Shown here: positions 26,329-35,891 of the stretch, one piece after another
Position numbering within the stretch: position 1 is the first letter of the stretch
Layout of the letters: every line of letters starts with the position of its first letter
Assembly: GCF_026651855.1 (NCBI RefSeq)
Contig: NZ_CP093280.1
Location: 2,458,001 to 2,522,000, forward strand
Reading direction: 5' to 3'
Source of the DNA: Pseudomonas silvicola
Lineage (GTDB): Bacteria; Pseudomonadota; Gammaproteobacteria; Pseudomonadales; Pseudomonadaceae
Length of the DNA stretch: 64,000 bases
Made by a program: the position numbers and the translations under genes
The notes under the pieces: model-generated
What the model was told of the DNA's origin: nothing
Database searches by the model: none
What the model saw: the letters and a program-made list of their open reading frames with translations, nothing else

Positions 26329-28920
26329 TTACTGAGCAGTGGCCGGCTCCGGCGCCGGTGAAGGTTTGGGCAGTGACGACAGGAACGCCATGATCAGCGA
26401 GGCCAGGTAAGGTAGCGACTGCACCAGCAGCATGGTCACCCACAGGCGCATGTCATTGCTGGGCAGGCCCTGCACCAGGCAGATACCCGAGGCGGCGCCC
26501 CACAGCAGCAGCATGATGAACAGTTCTTCCCGGGCTTCGGAAATGGCTACCAGCAAACCGTGGCTGTCGGCGTTTTTCGGTGTACGGAAGAACGGGATGC
26601 TGGTGGTGAAGAACCCGTACAGCACGGCCTTGGCAATGGTGTGCGACAGCGCCAGACCCGCCAGCGCGGCGGCAAAGGCGTCCTTGAGGTTCACACCCAC
26701 CGCGCGGCGGTACAGGAACACGATCTTGCCCACCTTGAACACGAACAGCGCCAGCGGCGGAATCGCGAAAATCAGCAGCGGCGGGTCGACCCGCTGCGGC
26801 ACGATGATCATTGCCGCCGACCACAGCAGGGCACCGACGGTAAAGAAGATGTTCATGCCATCGGCTACCCACGGCAGCCAGCCCGCCAGGAAGTGGTAGC
26901 GCTGGCCGCGGGTCAGCTCGGTGTCCTTGCCACGCAGCAGGCTGGCGGTGTGGCGCTTGATGATCTGGATGGCACCGTAGGCCCAGCGGAAGCGCTGCTT
27001 CTTGAAGTCGATGAACGTGTCGGGCATCAGGCCCTTGCCGTAGCTGTTGTGGTAGTACGCAGCCGAGTAGCCTTTCTCGAACACGCGCAGGCCCAGTTCA
27101 GCGTCTTCACAAATGCACCAGTCCGCCCAGCCCAGCTCTTCGAGTACCGAGCGGCGCGTCATGGTCATGGTGCCGTGCTGAATGATCGCGTCACGGTCGT
27201 TGCGGGTCACCATGCCAATGTGGAAAAAGCCCTTGTATTCCGAATAGCAGAGCTTCTTGAACGTGCTTTCGTTCTGGTCGCGGTAGTCCTGGGGCGACTG
27301 CACCACGGCGATCTTCGGGTCGGCGAAGTGCGGCACCATGTGCTTGAGCCAGTTCTTGTCCACGCAGTAGTCGGAGTCGATCACGGCGATCACTTCGGCG
27401 TCCGGCGCGGTGTGCGGGATCAGGTAGTTCAGCGCACCGCCCTTGAAACCGGCCAGCGGTGCGACGTGGAAGAACTTGAACCGCGGACCCAGGGTCTGGC
27501 AGTAAGCCTGTACCGGTTCCCACACCGCCGGGTCCTTGGTGTTGTTGTCGATGATCAGGACTTCGTAGTCCGGGTAGTCCAGTGCCGCCAGGGCGTCCAG
27601 GGTCTGTTTGACCATGTCCGGTGGCTCGTTGTAGCACGGCACGTGGATGGATACTTTCGGCCGGTAGGTGGAGTCGCCTTCCACCGGCAGGAATTCGCGC
27701 CGGCGCTTGTGAGTCCATACGGCTTCGGCCAGTTCATGGGCTTCGGTGAGCAGTACGATGAACACGCCCAGCGCACCCAGGGCAAGGAGCAAGCCCACGG
27801 TCAGGCTGAACCACGTGCTGTATTGCTGGCTGTAGTCGTAGCCGATCCACACCAGCACGGAGCCGCACAGGAAGGCAATGAAGGTCAGGAAGGTACGGCC
27901 ACGCTGGCGCAGGGCAGAGCCATCGATCAGCAGCAGCGCCAGCGAGAGCATGGCCAACACCACCGACCCCACGGCCAGTACCCGCCATTGGGGAATGGCC
28001 ACTACCGGGCCTTCGAAGTTGAATTTCTGCTGGCGCTGGGCGTTGTACACGCCCCAGTACGCACCCACCGAGCCTTCGTCACTGGCCTTCCACGGCTGGT
28101 CGTAGGCTTCGATCACGAAGTAGTTGTAGCCCTGGCGGTTGAGCTTGTTCACCAGCGTGCGCAAGTAAATGGCCTGGTCTGCCTGAGTGGCGTCGGCGCC
28201 ACCGCGCATGCGGCCGTTGCTTGGCCAGCCCACCTCAGACAGCAGCAGCGGCTTTTTGGGGAACAGGTGCTTGAGTTCGCGCGCACGGTCGAGGACGAAC
28301 TGCTCGGCCTTGTCCACCGGGATGAATTCCCAGTAGGGCAGGATGTGCGCGGCGATGAGGTCCACGTGCTTGGCCAGCGATGGGTTGTGCTCCCAGATAT
28401 GCCATTGCTCGGACGTGGTCACCGGCACCTTCACGGCCCCGCGCACGCGGTCCAGGTAGGCTTCCAGGTCCTTGACCGTGACTTCCTTGCGAAACAGCGC
28501 CTCGTTGCCCACCACCACGCGCACGACGCTGCGGGTAGTGTTGGCCAGCTCGATGGCCTTGGCGATTTCCCGTTCGTTACGCTCCAGGTCCGGGCTGATC
28601 CACACGCCCACCGTGACCCGCAGGCCGAATTCCTCGGCGATCTTGGGAATGTCGGCCTGGGTGCCGTCTACCGAGTAGATACGGATGCTGTCGGTGAGCT
28701 TGCTCAGTTGCTCCAGGTCCTGGCGAATTTCATCGTCAGTGGGGTATTGCTCCTTCTGCGGGCTTTGGCCCAGGCGGAAAGGCGAATAGGAGAAGCCGGA
28801 GATCTGTTCAGGCCAATCGGGGGCGCTGACCGGGCGGTTGATCAGCGCCCAGAAACCTGTGAAAAGTGCCGCGATCGCGACGACTATCACCAGGTTGAGA
28901 CCAAATTTACGCGATGACAT
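26329..28920 (-). CDS. ndvB: NdvB-type cyclic beta-1,3-glucan synthase
   Basis: The 863-residue inner-membrane enzyme has an N-terminal membrane anchor (residues 8-28), a periplasmic GH17-like domain (about 38-310, with EVGWPSNGR carrying the putative catalytic Glu), further helices, a cytoplasmic GT2 domain (SIHVPCYNEP near 430, VIDSDYCVDKNW, WCICEDAE near 600, and QRFRW as the QxxRW motif), then more membrane helices. In P. aeruginosa ndvB makes periplasmic cyclic glucans linked to biofilm antibiotic tolerance. The bases before ATG 28920 read CCTCCT, the reverse of a Shine-Dalgarno, and no ribosome-binding site is visible. Confidence 0.9.
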   Translation of the reverse strand: MSSRKFGLNLVIVVAIAALFTGFWALINRPVSAPDWPEQISGFSYSPFRLGQSPQKEQYPTDDEIRQDLEQLSKLTDSIRIYSVDGTQADIPKIAEEFGLRVTVGVWISPDLERNEREIAKAIELANTTRSVVRVVVGNEALFRKEVTVKDLEAYLDRVRGAVKVPVTTSEQWHIWEHNPSLAKHVDLIAAHILPYWEFIPVDKAEQFVLDRARELKHLFPKKPLLLSEVGWPSNGRMRGGADATQADQAIYLRTLVNKLNRQGYNYFVIEAYDQPWKASDEGSVGAYWGVYNAQRQQKFNFEGPVVAIPQWRVLAVGSVVLAMLSLALLLIDGSALRQRGRTFLTFIAFLCGSVLVWIGYDYSQQYSTWFSLTVGLLLALGALGVFIVLLTEAHELAEAVWTHKRRREFLPVEGDSTYRPKVSIHVPCYNEPPDMVKQTLDALAALDYPDYEVLIIDNNTKDPAVWEPVQAYCQTLGPRFKFFHVAPLAGFKGGALNYLIPHTAPDAEVIAVIDSDYCVDKNWLKHMVPHFADPKIAVVQSPQDYRDQNESTFKKLCYSEYKGFFHIGMVTRNDRDAIIQHGTMTMTRRSVLEELGWADWCICEDAELGLRVFEKGYSAAYYHNSYGKGLMPDTFIDFKKQRFRWAYGAIQIIKRHTASLLRGKDTELTRGQRYHFLAGWLPWVADGMNIFFTVGALLWSAAMIIVPQRVDPPLLIFAIPPLALFVFKVGKIVFLYRRAVGVNLKDAFAAALAGLALSHTIAKAVLYGFFTTSIPFFRTPKNADSHGLLVAISEAREELFIMLLLWGAASGICLVQGLPSNDMRLWVTMLLVQSLPYLASLIMAFLSSLPKPSPAPEPATAQ

Positions 28921-29143
28921 AGGAGGTTCTGGTTCCGAGGCGGGGGAACGGGGGAGTGCCGGCGACAGGCACCGAATCGGCGCGCATCCTACTCTGCACG
29001 TTACAAGTGTGTATAGGAATTGTCCGAAAACATACGGTTAGAGTGGAAATGTGAGTTTAAGTTTCTTCCCCTTAATGTGTAGTCCATTTCTCTCGTCACG
29101 CCGCAAAAAGACAGACGAAGGTGAACTCAGCGGTCGACAGGCC

Positions 29144-29149
29144 TATAAT
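29144..29149 (+). promoter_or_regulatory. -10 element of tcdA promoter
   Basis: A consensus TATAAT lies 28 bases before the tcdA start. The -35 at the expected distance (near 29121) is weak, GTGAAC. The 5' untranslated region would be short. Confidence 0.6.
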
Positions 29150-29176
29150 GCGCGCCGGTTTTCGAGGTCCAGGTTG

Positions 29177-29977
29177 ATGAGCACAGACGATCCGCGTTTC
29201 GAAGGTATTGCCCGGCTGTACGGCCGTGAGGGGATGCAGCGCCTGCGCGCCGCCCATGTGGCCATTGTTGGCATCGGCGGCGTGGGTTCCTGGGCGGCCG
29301 AGGCGATGGCGCGCAGCGGCGTGGGTGAGATCTCGCTGTTTGACCTGGACGATGTGTGCGTGAGCAACACCAACCGGCAGTTGCATGCGCTGGATGGTAA
29401 TGTCGGCAAGCCAAAGGTCGAGGTCATGGCCGAGCGCCTGCAGGCCATCAACCCAGCGTGTACCGTGCACGCGGTGCCCGACTTCGTCACCCGTGACACC
29501 ATGGCCGAGTACATCACCGCCGACCTGGATTACGTTATCGACTGCATCGACAGCGTCAACGCCAAGGCGGCGCTGATCGCCTGGTGCAAGCGACGCAAGA
29601 TCGGCATCATCACCACCGGCGGCGCGGGTGGCCAGGTGGATCCCACGCAGATCCAGGTGGTGGACCTGAACCGCACCTACAATGACCCGCTGGCCGCCAA
29701 TGTGCGGTCCACCCTGCGCCGCGACTATGGTTTTTCACGCAATACGTCGCGCCATTACAGCGTGCCGTGCGTGTATTCCACCGAACAGCTGCGCTACCCC
29801 AAGGCCGATGGCGGGGTGTGCCTGTCGAAGGCGTTCGTGGGCGAGGGGGTCAAGCTGGACTGCGCCGGTGGCTTTGGCGCGGTGATGATGGTCACGGCCA
29901 CCTTCGGCATGGTGGCCGCCGCGCGCGCGGTGGACAAGCTGGTGGCGGGCACCCGCCGGCCATCGGAGCGCGGCTGA
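29177..29977 (+). CDS. tcdA: tRNA threonylcarbamoyladenosine dehydratase TcdA (CsdL)
   Basis: The 266-residue E1-like enzyme has nucleotide-binding motif VAIVGIGGVGSWAAEAMARS near residue 29, LDDVCVSNTNRQLHA, DCIDSVNAKAALI, and C-terminal VKLDCAGGFGAVMM. It uses ATP to cyclise t6A into ct6A at position 37 of ANN-decoding tRNAs. It converges with csdE, with one base between stop codons; csdE and csdA supply the sulfur relay that supports this reaction. ATG 29177 gives the family N terminus. Confidence 0.94.
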   Translation: MSTDDPRFEGIARLYGREGMQRLRAAHVAIVGIGGVGSWAAEAMARSGVGEISLFDLDDVCVSNTNRQLHALDGNVGKPKVEVMAERLQAINPACTVHAVPDFVTRDTMAEYITADLDYVIDCIDSVNAKAALIAWCKRRKIGIITTGGAGGQVDPTQIQVVDLNRTYNDPLAANVRSTLRRDYGFSRNTSRHYSVPCVYSTEQLRYPKADGGVCLSKAFVGEGVKLDCAGGFGAVMMVTATFGMVAAARAVDKLVAGTRRPSERG

Positions 29978-29978
29978 C

Positions 29979-30395
29979 TCACCCCCGGGCTTGGCCCGCG
30001 AGCTCAGCCATGCGCTTGAGCACCGCGTTCAACCCATTGCTGCGCGACGGCGACAGTTGCCGCCCCAGGCCCAGCTGGTTGAACCATGCCGGCAGGTCGA
30101 TAGCCTTCAGCTCATCGGCACCCAGGCCTTCGACACGCACCAGCAGCAATGCCAGCAACCCGCGGATCATCCGCGCATCGCTGGTGGCGCGAAACTGCCA
30201 GTGGCCGTCTGCCTGGCTGGCGATCAACCACACCTGACTTTCGCAGCCGTGCACCAGGTGCTCGGGGCTCTTTTCGGCGTCATTCAGCGGGGGCAGTTGC
30301 TCACCCCACTGCATCAGCAGCCGCGCCCGTTGCTCCCAGCCGGCTGCCTGTTCGAACGCCTGCAATGCTTCAGTGGCGTGTAGTGAAAGGCTCAT
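29979..30395 (-). CDS. csdE: Sulfur acceptor protein CsdE (SufE family)
   Basis: The 138-residue SufE-fold protein carries the acceptor cysteine in HLVHGCESQVWL (Cys51) and the DARMIRGLLALLL helix. It takes persulfide sulfur from CsdA. Its start overlaps the csdA stop by four bases (ATGA), so the two are translationally coupled, and it lies back to back with tcdA, which points to CsdE rather than the Suf-operon SufE. Confidence 0.93.
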   Translation of the reverse strand: MSLSLHATEALQAFEQAAGWEQRARLLMQWGEQLPPLNDAEKSPEHLVHGCESQVWLIASQADGHWQFRATSDARMIRGLLALLLVRVEGLGADELKAIDLPAWFNQLGLGRQLSPSRSNGLNAVLKRMAELAGQARG

Positions 30396-31597
30396 CGCAA
30401 CATCTCCAGTGCCTTGTCCAGCGCCTCGAAGAAGCGCAGCAGGTCGTCGCTGTCGTTGTACAGCCCCAGCGACACGCGGATGGCCCCCGCCAGCCCCAAG
30501 CCCTTGAGCAAGGGCATGGCGCAGTGATGGCCGGCGCGCACGGCGATGCCCTGCTCGGTCAACAGGTGCGCAAGGTCGGCGTTGTGCACACCCTCGACCA
30601 CGAAGCTGGCCAGGGCCAGTTGCGGCGTGCCCAGCAGGCGCACGCCGTCGCGGTCGTTGAGGCCGCGCAGCAGCAAGCCGTGCAGGGCATTTTCATGGGC
30701 AGTGACCGCCGCCGGGTCCAGGCTGGCCAGGTAGTCCAGGGTGGCCCCAAGGCCGATCACCCCGGCCACTGGCGGTGTTCCCGCTTCAAAGCCCAGGGGG
30801 GCCGGATGGAAGCTGGCACTGTGGTAGTCGGCGACGTGCACCATTTCCCCGCCAAACTGCCAGTGGGCCAGTTTGCCCAAGGCCTCGCTGCGTCCGTACA
30901 GCACGCCGACGCCATCCGGGCCATACAGCTTATGGCTGGAGAACACGTAGAAGTCGCAGCCCAGTTGCCGCACGTCGTGGCGGCCATGGACCACGCCCTG
31001 GGCGCCGTCGACCACGGTCAGGGCGCCTTGGGCCTTCGCCAGGGCCAGTAGCGGTTCCAGCGGCTGCCAGGCGCCCAGCACGTTGGACAGTTGGCTGACC
31101 GCCAACAGGCGAGTGCGGGGGCCGATCAGTTGGGCGGCGGCTTCCAGGTCGATGAGGCCGGCGGCGGTCAGGGGCAATACCACCAGTTCGAGGCCTGCGC
31201 GCAGCGCCAGTTGTTGCCAGGGCAGCAGGTTGGCGTGGTGCTCCAAGGCGCTGATGACCAGTTCATCGCCCGCCTGGAACTGCCGCTCGAGGCCATAGGC
31301 CAGGAGATTGAGGGCGCTGGTGGCGCCATGGGTGAAGATCACCTGGCTGGGGCTGGCGGCGTTGAGCCATTGCGCGACTTTTTCGCGGCTGGCTTCGAAA
31401 GCCTGGGTGGCCAGTGCGCCGGGCAGGTGCTGGGCACGGTGCACATTGGCGGCGCCGTGTTGGTAATAGTGGGCCAGTGCGTCAAGCAAGGCCTGGGGTT
31501 TCTGGGTGGTTGCCGCATTGTCCAGATAAGTCTGGTGCTGGCGTTGCAGAGCGGCGATGGCCGGAAAATCGGCGCGCCAAGGGGAGGGCTGGAACAT
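30392..31597 (-). CDS. csdA: Cysteine desulfurase CsdA
   Basis: The 401-residue PLP enzyme of class V begins MFQPSPWRADFPAIAALQRQ. Key motifs are YLDNAATTQKP, GATSALNLLAY, ALEHHANLLPW, VVDGAQGVVHGRHD, the PLP lysine in SSHKLYGPDGVG and the persulfide cysteine in RAGHHCAMPLL. It generates sulfur for CsdE, linked to tcdA-dependent tRNA modification and Fe-S assembly. Start 31597 fits the family; the frame extends upstream into the dapD end without support. It lies 56 bases downstream of dapD. Confidence 0.94.
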   Translation of the reverse strand: MFQPSPWRADFPAIAALQRQHQTYLDNAATTQKPQALLDALAHYYQHGAANVHRAQHLPGALATQAFEASREKVAQWLNAASPSQVIFTHGATSALNLLAYGLERQFQAGDELVISALEHHANLLPWQQLALRAGLELVVLPLTAAGLIDLEAAAQLIGPRTRLLAVSQLSNVLGAWQPLEPLLALAKAQGALTVVDGAQGVVHGRHDVRQLGCDFYVFSSHKLYGPDGVGVLYGRSEALGKLAHWQFGGEMVHVADYHSASFHPAPLGFEAGTPPVAGVIGLGATLDYLASLDPAAVTAHENALHGLLLRGLNDRDGVRLLGTPQLALASFVVEGVHNADLAHLLTEQGIAVRAGHHCAMPLLKGLGLAGAIRVSLGLYNDSDDLLRFFEALDKALEMLR

Positions 31598-31653
31598 GAT
31601 AGGGGGCTCTGGGCAGGCAGGCCCGGCATGCCGCCGGGCGTGCTCGGTGCCGC

Positions 31654-32688
31654 TTAGTTGTGAGCGTGCAGCGCTTCGTTCAGCTCGATGGCCGACTTGT
31701 GGGTCTTGCATTCCACCGCGCCGGTTTCCGAATTGCGACGGAACAGCAGGTCGGTCTGGCCAGCCAGGTCACGGGCTTTCACAACCTTGACCAGTTGGTT
31801 TTTCTCGTCCAGCAGCGCCACTTTGGTGCCAGCGGTGATGTACAGGCCGGCTTCCACGGTGTTGCGGTCGCCCAGGGGAATGCCGATACCCGCGTTGGCA
31901 CCGATCAGGCAGCCTTCACCGACCTTGATGATGATGTTGCCGCCGCCCGACAGGGTGCCCATGGTGGAGCAGCCGCCGCCCAGGTCAGAGCCCTTGCCCA
32001 CGAACACGCCAGCCGAGACGCGGCCTTCGATCATGCCCGGGCCTTCGGTGCCAGCGTTAAAGTTGACGAAGCCTTCGTGCATGATGGTAGTGCCTTCGCC
32101 GATGTAGGCACCCAGGCGCACACGGGCAGCGTCGGCGATCCGCACGCCAGCGGGCACCACGTAGTCGGTCATTTTCGGGAACTTGTCCACCGAGAACACT
32201 TCCAGCAGTTCGCCCTTGAGGCGCGCTTCCAGTTGCAGCTCGGCCAGTTCGGCGAGGTCGACGGCACCCTGGCTGGTCCAGGCTACGTTCGGCAGCAGCG
32301 GGAAGATACCCGCCAGGCTGACGCCGTGGGGTTTTACCAGGCGGTGCGACAGCAGGTGCAGCTTCAGGTAGGCCTCCGGCGTGGACGTCAGGGCGGCGTC
32401 TTCGGCCAGCAGGGTGGCGACCAGTGGCTTGTGGCTTTCAGCCAGGCGGGTCAGCAGCGCGGCCTGGGCAGCGTCGATGCCCTTGACCGCTTCGGCCAGT
32501 TGCGAGGCCTGGGCGGTGGTAAAGGTGATGGCCTGGTTGCCACCGGTGTAACCCAGCACAGGGATGACGGCAGCGATCAGTTCGGCAGAAGGGGAAACCA
32601 GCGGTTGTGCGTAGAACACTTCCAGCCAGGCGCCGTTACGATTCTGGGTGCCGACGCCGAAGGCCAGGCTGAACAGAGTAGTGGACAT
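31654..32688 (-). CDS. dapD: Tetrahydrodipicolinate N-succinyltransferase DapD
   Basis: The 344-residue enzyme belongs to the longer DapD form of pseudomonads. An N-terminal helical domain is followed by a left-handed beta-helix with isoleucine-rich hexapeptides (RLGAYIGEGTTIMHEGFVNF, GAGSDLGGG-like KGSDLGGGCSTMGTLSGG) and a C-terminal extension. It succinylates tetrahydrodipicolinate using succinyl-CoA, two steps upstream of DapE. It is followed by csdA in the same direction. Confidence 0.95.
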   Translation of the reverse strand: MSTTLFSLAFGVGTQNRNGAWLEVFYAQPLVSPSAELIAAVIPVLGYTGGNQAITFTTAQASQLAEAVKGIDAAQAALLTRLAESHKPLVATLLAEDAALTSTPEAYLKLHLLSHRLVKPHGVSLAGIFPLLPNVAWTSQGAVDLAELAELQLEARLKGELLEVFSVDKFPKMTDYVVPAGVRIADAARVRLGAYIGEGTTIMHEGFVNFNAGTEGPGMIEGRVSAGVFVGKGSDLGGGCSTMGTLSGGGNIIIKVGEGCLIGANAGIGIPLGDRNTVEAGLYITAGTKVALLDEKNQLVKVVKARDLAGQTDLLFRRNSETGAVECKTHKSAIELNEALHAHN

Positions 32689-32730
32689 GCAGTTACCTCT
32701 TTGCAAATGAATGGGGCCCTGTTGCCAGCA

Positions 32731-33081
32731 TTATTGCTGGACGGCCGCCGCATAGATATCGGGCTTGAAGCCCACGAGGGTCCGGTCGCCAAGGTCCAGC
32801 ACCGGGCGCTTGATCATGGAGGGCTGGGCGAGCATCAGTTCGATGGCCTTTGCCTGGTCCAGGTTGGCCTTCTGCTCGTCAGCGAGCTTGCGGAAGGTGG
32901 TGCCAGCGCGGTTGAGCACGACTTCCCAGCCGTGTTCGTCGCACCATTTTTCCAGGTGCTCACGGTCGATGCCCTGGGTCTTGTAATCATGGAAGTCGTA
33001 GCCGGCGCCGTGCTCGTCGAGCCAGGTGCGGGCCTTCTTCATGGTGTCGCAGGCCTTGATGCCGAAAAGTGTATAAGCCAT
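32731..33081 (-). CDS. ArsC/Spx-family protein, YffB-like
   Basis: The 116-residue thioredoxin-fold protein begins MAYTLFGIKACDTMKKARTW, with a single active-site-type Cys (KACDTMKKA) and no resolving Cys. PSMIKRPVL near residue 87 contains the conserved Arg-Pro of the family. This monothiol pattern matches YffB proteins rather than true arsenate reductases, which need a different anion site. It sits 42 bases before dapD and is probably cotranscribed, as in other pseudomonads. Confidence 0.9.
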   Translation of the reverse strand: MAYTLFGIKACDTMKKARTWLDEHGAGYDFHDYKTQGIDREHLEKWCDEHGWEVVLNRAGTTFRKLADEQKANLDQAKAIELMLAQPSMIKRPVLDLGDRTLVGFKPDIYAAAVQQ

Positions 33082-33375
33082 GGTTTCAAAGGGAGCGGCC
33101 CGGATGAACGGGGCCTGGCTCAGCGGTCTCCTGGAAACGAATCGACGAATTATGCGGCATCGATTCTTTCGGCGCCATGACTGTTGCTTCCCAGTGGGCG
33201 ACAGAAGATGTCCGATGTGAGGGACCTGGCGTGCCAGCCAGTTGTCTCAAAGGCCCAGGCTCGCTGCCACGCCAGCCGCCTGCGGGGCAGCGCCGAGGCC
33301 TGCGACCAATGTGCAGGCGCGGTCTTGGCGCCGGGCCGGTAACATGTATCTATCCATGAAGGAGAAGACTGCTTT

Positions 33376-35022
33376 ATGCAAACCGCTTATACCGTGCTGA
33401 TTCTCTTGATGCTGGTAGGCATCTCGAGGCTGGTGGCGCGGGTGATACCGATTCCGTTGCCGTTGGTGCAGATCGTCGCCGGGGCCGTTCTGGCGTGGCC
33501 GAGCCTGGGGCTGCACGTGGCACTGGACCCGGAACTGTTTCTGTTTCTGTTCCTGCCGCCGTTGCTGTTCGCTGACGGCTGGCGCATGCCCAAGCGTGAC
33601 CTGTGGCGCCTGAGGGGCCCGATCCTGATGCTGGCGGTGGGCCTGGTGCTGTTCACGGTGGTGGGCGCCGGTTATTTCATCCATTGGCTGTTGCCCAGCA
33701 TTGCGCTGCCAGTGGCCTTTGCCCTGGCGGCCGTGCTGTCGCCCACCGATGCCGTGGCTGTGTCGGCCATCGCTCAGGACAAACTGCCCACCCCGCTGAT
33801 GCGCATTCTGCAGGGGGAGGCGCTGATGAACGATGCGTCTGGCCTGGTGACGTTCAAATTCGCCTTGGCCGCAGCGGTCACGGGGTACTTCTCCCTGGCC
33901 CAGGCCAGCCTGACCTTTGTGCTGGTGGCCGTCGGCGGCCTGGCCCTGGGCGTTGTCCTGAGCTGGCTGGTGGGGCGCTTGCGCCTGTGGATGATCGCCC
34001 GCGGCTGGGATGACCCGGCCACCCATGTGGTGTTCATGTTGCTGCTGCCGTTCGCCGCCTATGTGCTGGCCGAGCGCCTGGGGGCGTCGGGCATTCTTTC
34101 GGCGGTGGCCGCGGGGATGATGCAGAGCTGGCTCGACCTGCTGCCGCGCCAGACCAGCACGCGCCTGCTGAACCGCAGTGTCTGGTCGCTGCTGGAATTT
34201 GCCTTCAATGGCCTGATCTTCCTGCTGCTGGGCCTGCAGTTGCCGGACATCATCAAGGCGGTGACCAGCCATGAGGCCTCGTTGTGGCCGACCCTGGGGT
34301 ACCGTCTGTTCGATGTCGTCGGGATTTTTCTGGTGCTGGTGGTATTGCGGTTTGTGTGGGTGCAGAGCACTTGGCGCTTCATCGGCATGCTGCGCCGCTG
34401 GCGGGGCAAAGACACCATTACTTTGGTGCCGACCGCGCGTTCCTGCTGGCTGTTGACGGTGGGGGGCGTGCGCGGGGCAGTGACGTTGGCCGGCGTGATG
34501 TCGGTGCCACTGCTGCTGGGGGCGGGGCAGGATTTTCCCGAGCGGGACCTGCTGATTTTCATTGCCGCGGGGGTCATTCTGCTGTCGTTGCTGGCGGCCT
34601 GCATTGCCTTGCCGCTGTTGCTGCGGGGGGTAGAGAGGAGTTCTGACGAGGCGTTGCGCAAGGAAGTGCGCGAAACCTGGCGGCGCACGGCGGAGGCTGC
34701 GATTCGTGCCCTGGAAGAGGAGGACCCGGCGGACAAGCCGGCCACCCCCGATGCGGCTCAGGCGGCATTGGCCACCGAGCTCAAGGCCGGCTTGATGTCT
34801 GAATACCGGCACCACCTGGAGGTGTTCAACGACTCCGCCGAAGCCCAGGCCCAGGCACGGCTGATGGATGAGCTGGAGCGGCGGTTGCGCCTGCGAGCCT
34901 TGCGTGCGCAGCGCCTGGAGCTCTACAACCTGCGCCGGCAGCGCCAGATCGGCGATGACGTGGTGCGCGAGATCCTTGGCGAACTGGACCTCAGTGAAGC
35001 CAACCTTGGGCCGGCGCGCTAG
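33376..35022 (+). CDS. CPA1-family Na+/H+ antiporter (NhaP/NhaK-type)
   Basis: The 548-residue protein has about 12 membrane segments in residues 1-420 and a cytoplasmic charged C-terminal tail (about 425-548) likely to form coiled coil. The ion-binding motif is LSPTDAVAVSAI near residue 122, and GEALMNDASGLV near 147 is the other CPA1 core block; VRGAVTLAGVMSVPL near 370 is also conserved. It exchanges cytoplasmic Na+ or K+ for protons. A GAAGGAGAAG ribosome-binding site precedes the ATG. The specific ion cannot be read. Confidence 0.91.
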   Translation: MQTAYTVLILLMLVGISRLVARVIPIPLPLVQIVAGAVLAWPSLGLHVALDPELFLFLFLPPLLFADGWRMPKRDLWRLRGPILMLAVGLVLFTVVGAGYFIHWLLPSIALPVAFALAAVLSPTDAVAVSAIAQDKLPTPLMRILQGEALMNDASGLVTFKFALAAAVTGYFSLAQASLTFVLVAVGGLALGVVLSWLVGRLRLWMIARGWDDPATHVVFMLLLPFAAYVLAERLGASGILSAVAAGMMQSWLDLLPRQTSTRLLNRSVWSLLEFAFNGLIFLLLGLQLPDIIKAVTSHEASLWPTLGYRLFDVVGIFLVLVVLRFVWVQSTWRFIGMLRRWRGKDTITLVPTARSCWLLTVGGVRGAVTLAGVMSVPLLLGAGQDFPERDLLIFIAAGVILLSLLAACIALPLLLRGVERSSDEALRKEVRETWRRTAEAAIRALEEEDPADKPATPDAAQAALATELKAGLMSEYRHHLEVFNDSAEAQAQARLMDELERRLRLRALRAQRLELYNLRRQRQIGDDVVREILGELDLSEANLGPAR

Positions 35023-35058
35023 GCGCGCGCCGCCAGCGCCGGGCGCTGGCGGTTCAAG

Positions 35059-35802
35059 TCATTCAGCGGTTGCCGGGTAAGCCTGGCGGATGAAGGCTTT
35101 ATCGCCGTCGCTGAGCACGAAATTCGAGGGCCGCTCCCAGTCCCCCACCGTGAACTGGTTCTCCACGGCGTAATGCATGACGGAGTCGGGGTCGTACGGC
35201 CCGTAGGCAGCGAGAGTTGCGTCAAAGCGGGTCAGAAAGTTCTCGTCGACGGTTTGTTTGTCCCAGCCGTACGCCAGCAGCCCTTCATACAGTTTCGGTT
35301 CGTCCCAGGGAATGTTGGCGTCGGGGTGCTGGTGCTCATGCTCCAGGCCCAGCACATGCCCGAACTCATGGAGTACAGCGGCTTCGAAATTCTCGTCACC
35401 TGGCCATTCGGGCATGGTCAAGGTGGGCATGTCGGCGGCGATGGTCAGGGCATCGGTGCCCACCTCCGCGCTGGGGCCGACGCTGCCACTGGGTTTCATC
35501 ATCACCCTCACTTCGGCCTGTGCCGTGTCCGTGATGAGCTCCAGCGTCAGGTTCGCATGCTCCAGCCATTGGTCGCACACCGCGACGACCGCTTCCTGAA
35601 CCTCAGGGGCCACCTCGCCGAAAAAAGCCATGTGCAGGGTTCTTCCTGGTTTCCAGAGTTTGGAGTGCGGCGCGAAACCGCGCTTTTTGCGCCCGCCGGA
35701 GGGGCCCGAGTTGGCGTTCAGCGGGTTTTCATCAAGGGCGGCGGCGCGCGATTGTTCAGTGTCGGCGCAACGTGTGGCCTTGCAGTAGCAGATTCCATTC
35801 AT
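35059..35802 (-). CDS. Astacin-like (M12A) zinc metallopeptidase, paralogue A
   Basis: The 247-residue protein has zinc motif HEFGHVLGLEHEHQH (ligands His145, His149, His155, catalytic Glu146) and the Met-turn SVMHYA (Met209, Tyr211), the metzincin/astacin signature. It has no signal peptide. The N-terminal region (residues 1-45) includes ENPLNANSG and GRKKRG, and then LWKPGRTLHMAF; paralogue B has the same pattern (ENPLNDPNSG, RKKRG, LWSPGRTL), so this could be a propeptide cleaved at the basic site. ATG 35802 has AGGAG at nine bases. It lies downstream of the OafA gene. Confidence 0.84.
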   Translation of the reverse strand: MNGICYCKATRCADTEQSRAAALDENPLNANSGPSGGRKKRGFAPHSKLWKPGRTLHMAFFGEVAPEVQEAVVAVCDQWLEHANLTLELITDTAQAEVRVMMKPSGSVGPSAEVGTDALTIAADMPTLTMPEWPGDENFEAAVLHEFGHVLGLEHEHQHPDANIPWDEPKLYEGLLAYGWDKQTVDENFLTRFDATLAAYGPYDPDSVMHYAVENQFTVGDWERPSNFVLSDGDKAFIRQAYPATAE

Positions 35803-35891
35803 GAGATGACACTCCTGTTTCCTGTTTGAGGAGCGCTCATGGTGGCAAGTGTGACGTGCAAGGTGGGGTACATGATTAATACCCGCCCGCA

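Noticed and set aside
26560-28917. 785-residue open frame opposite ndvB
   Set aside because: It lies wholly antisense to a well-supported gene, and its composition (Gln, His, Arg, Val-rich) is the usual shadow of GC-rich codon bias.
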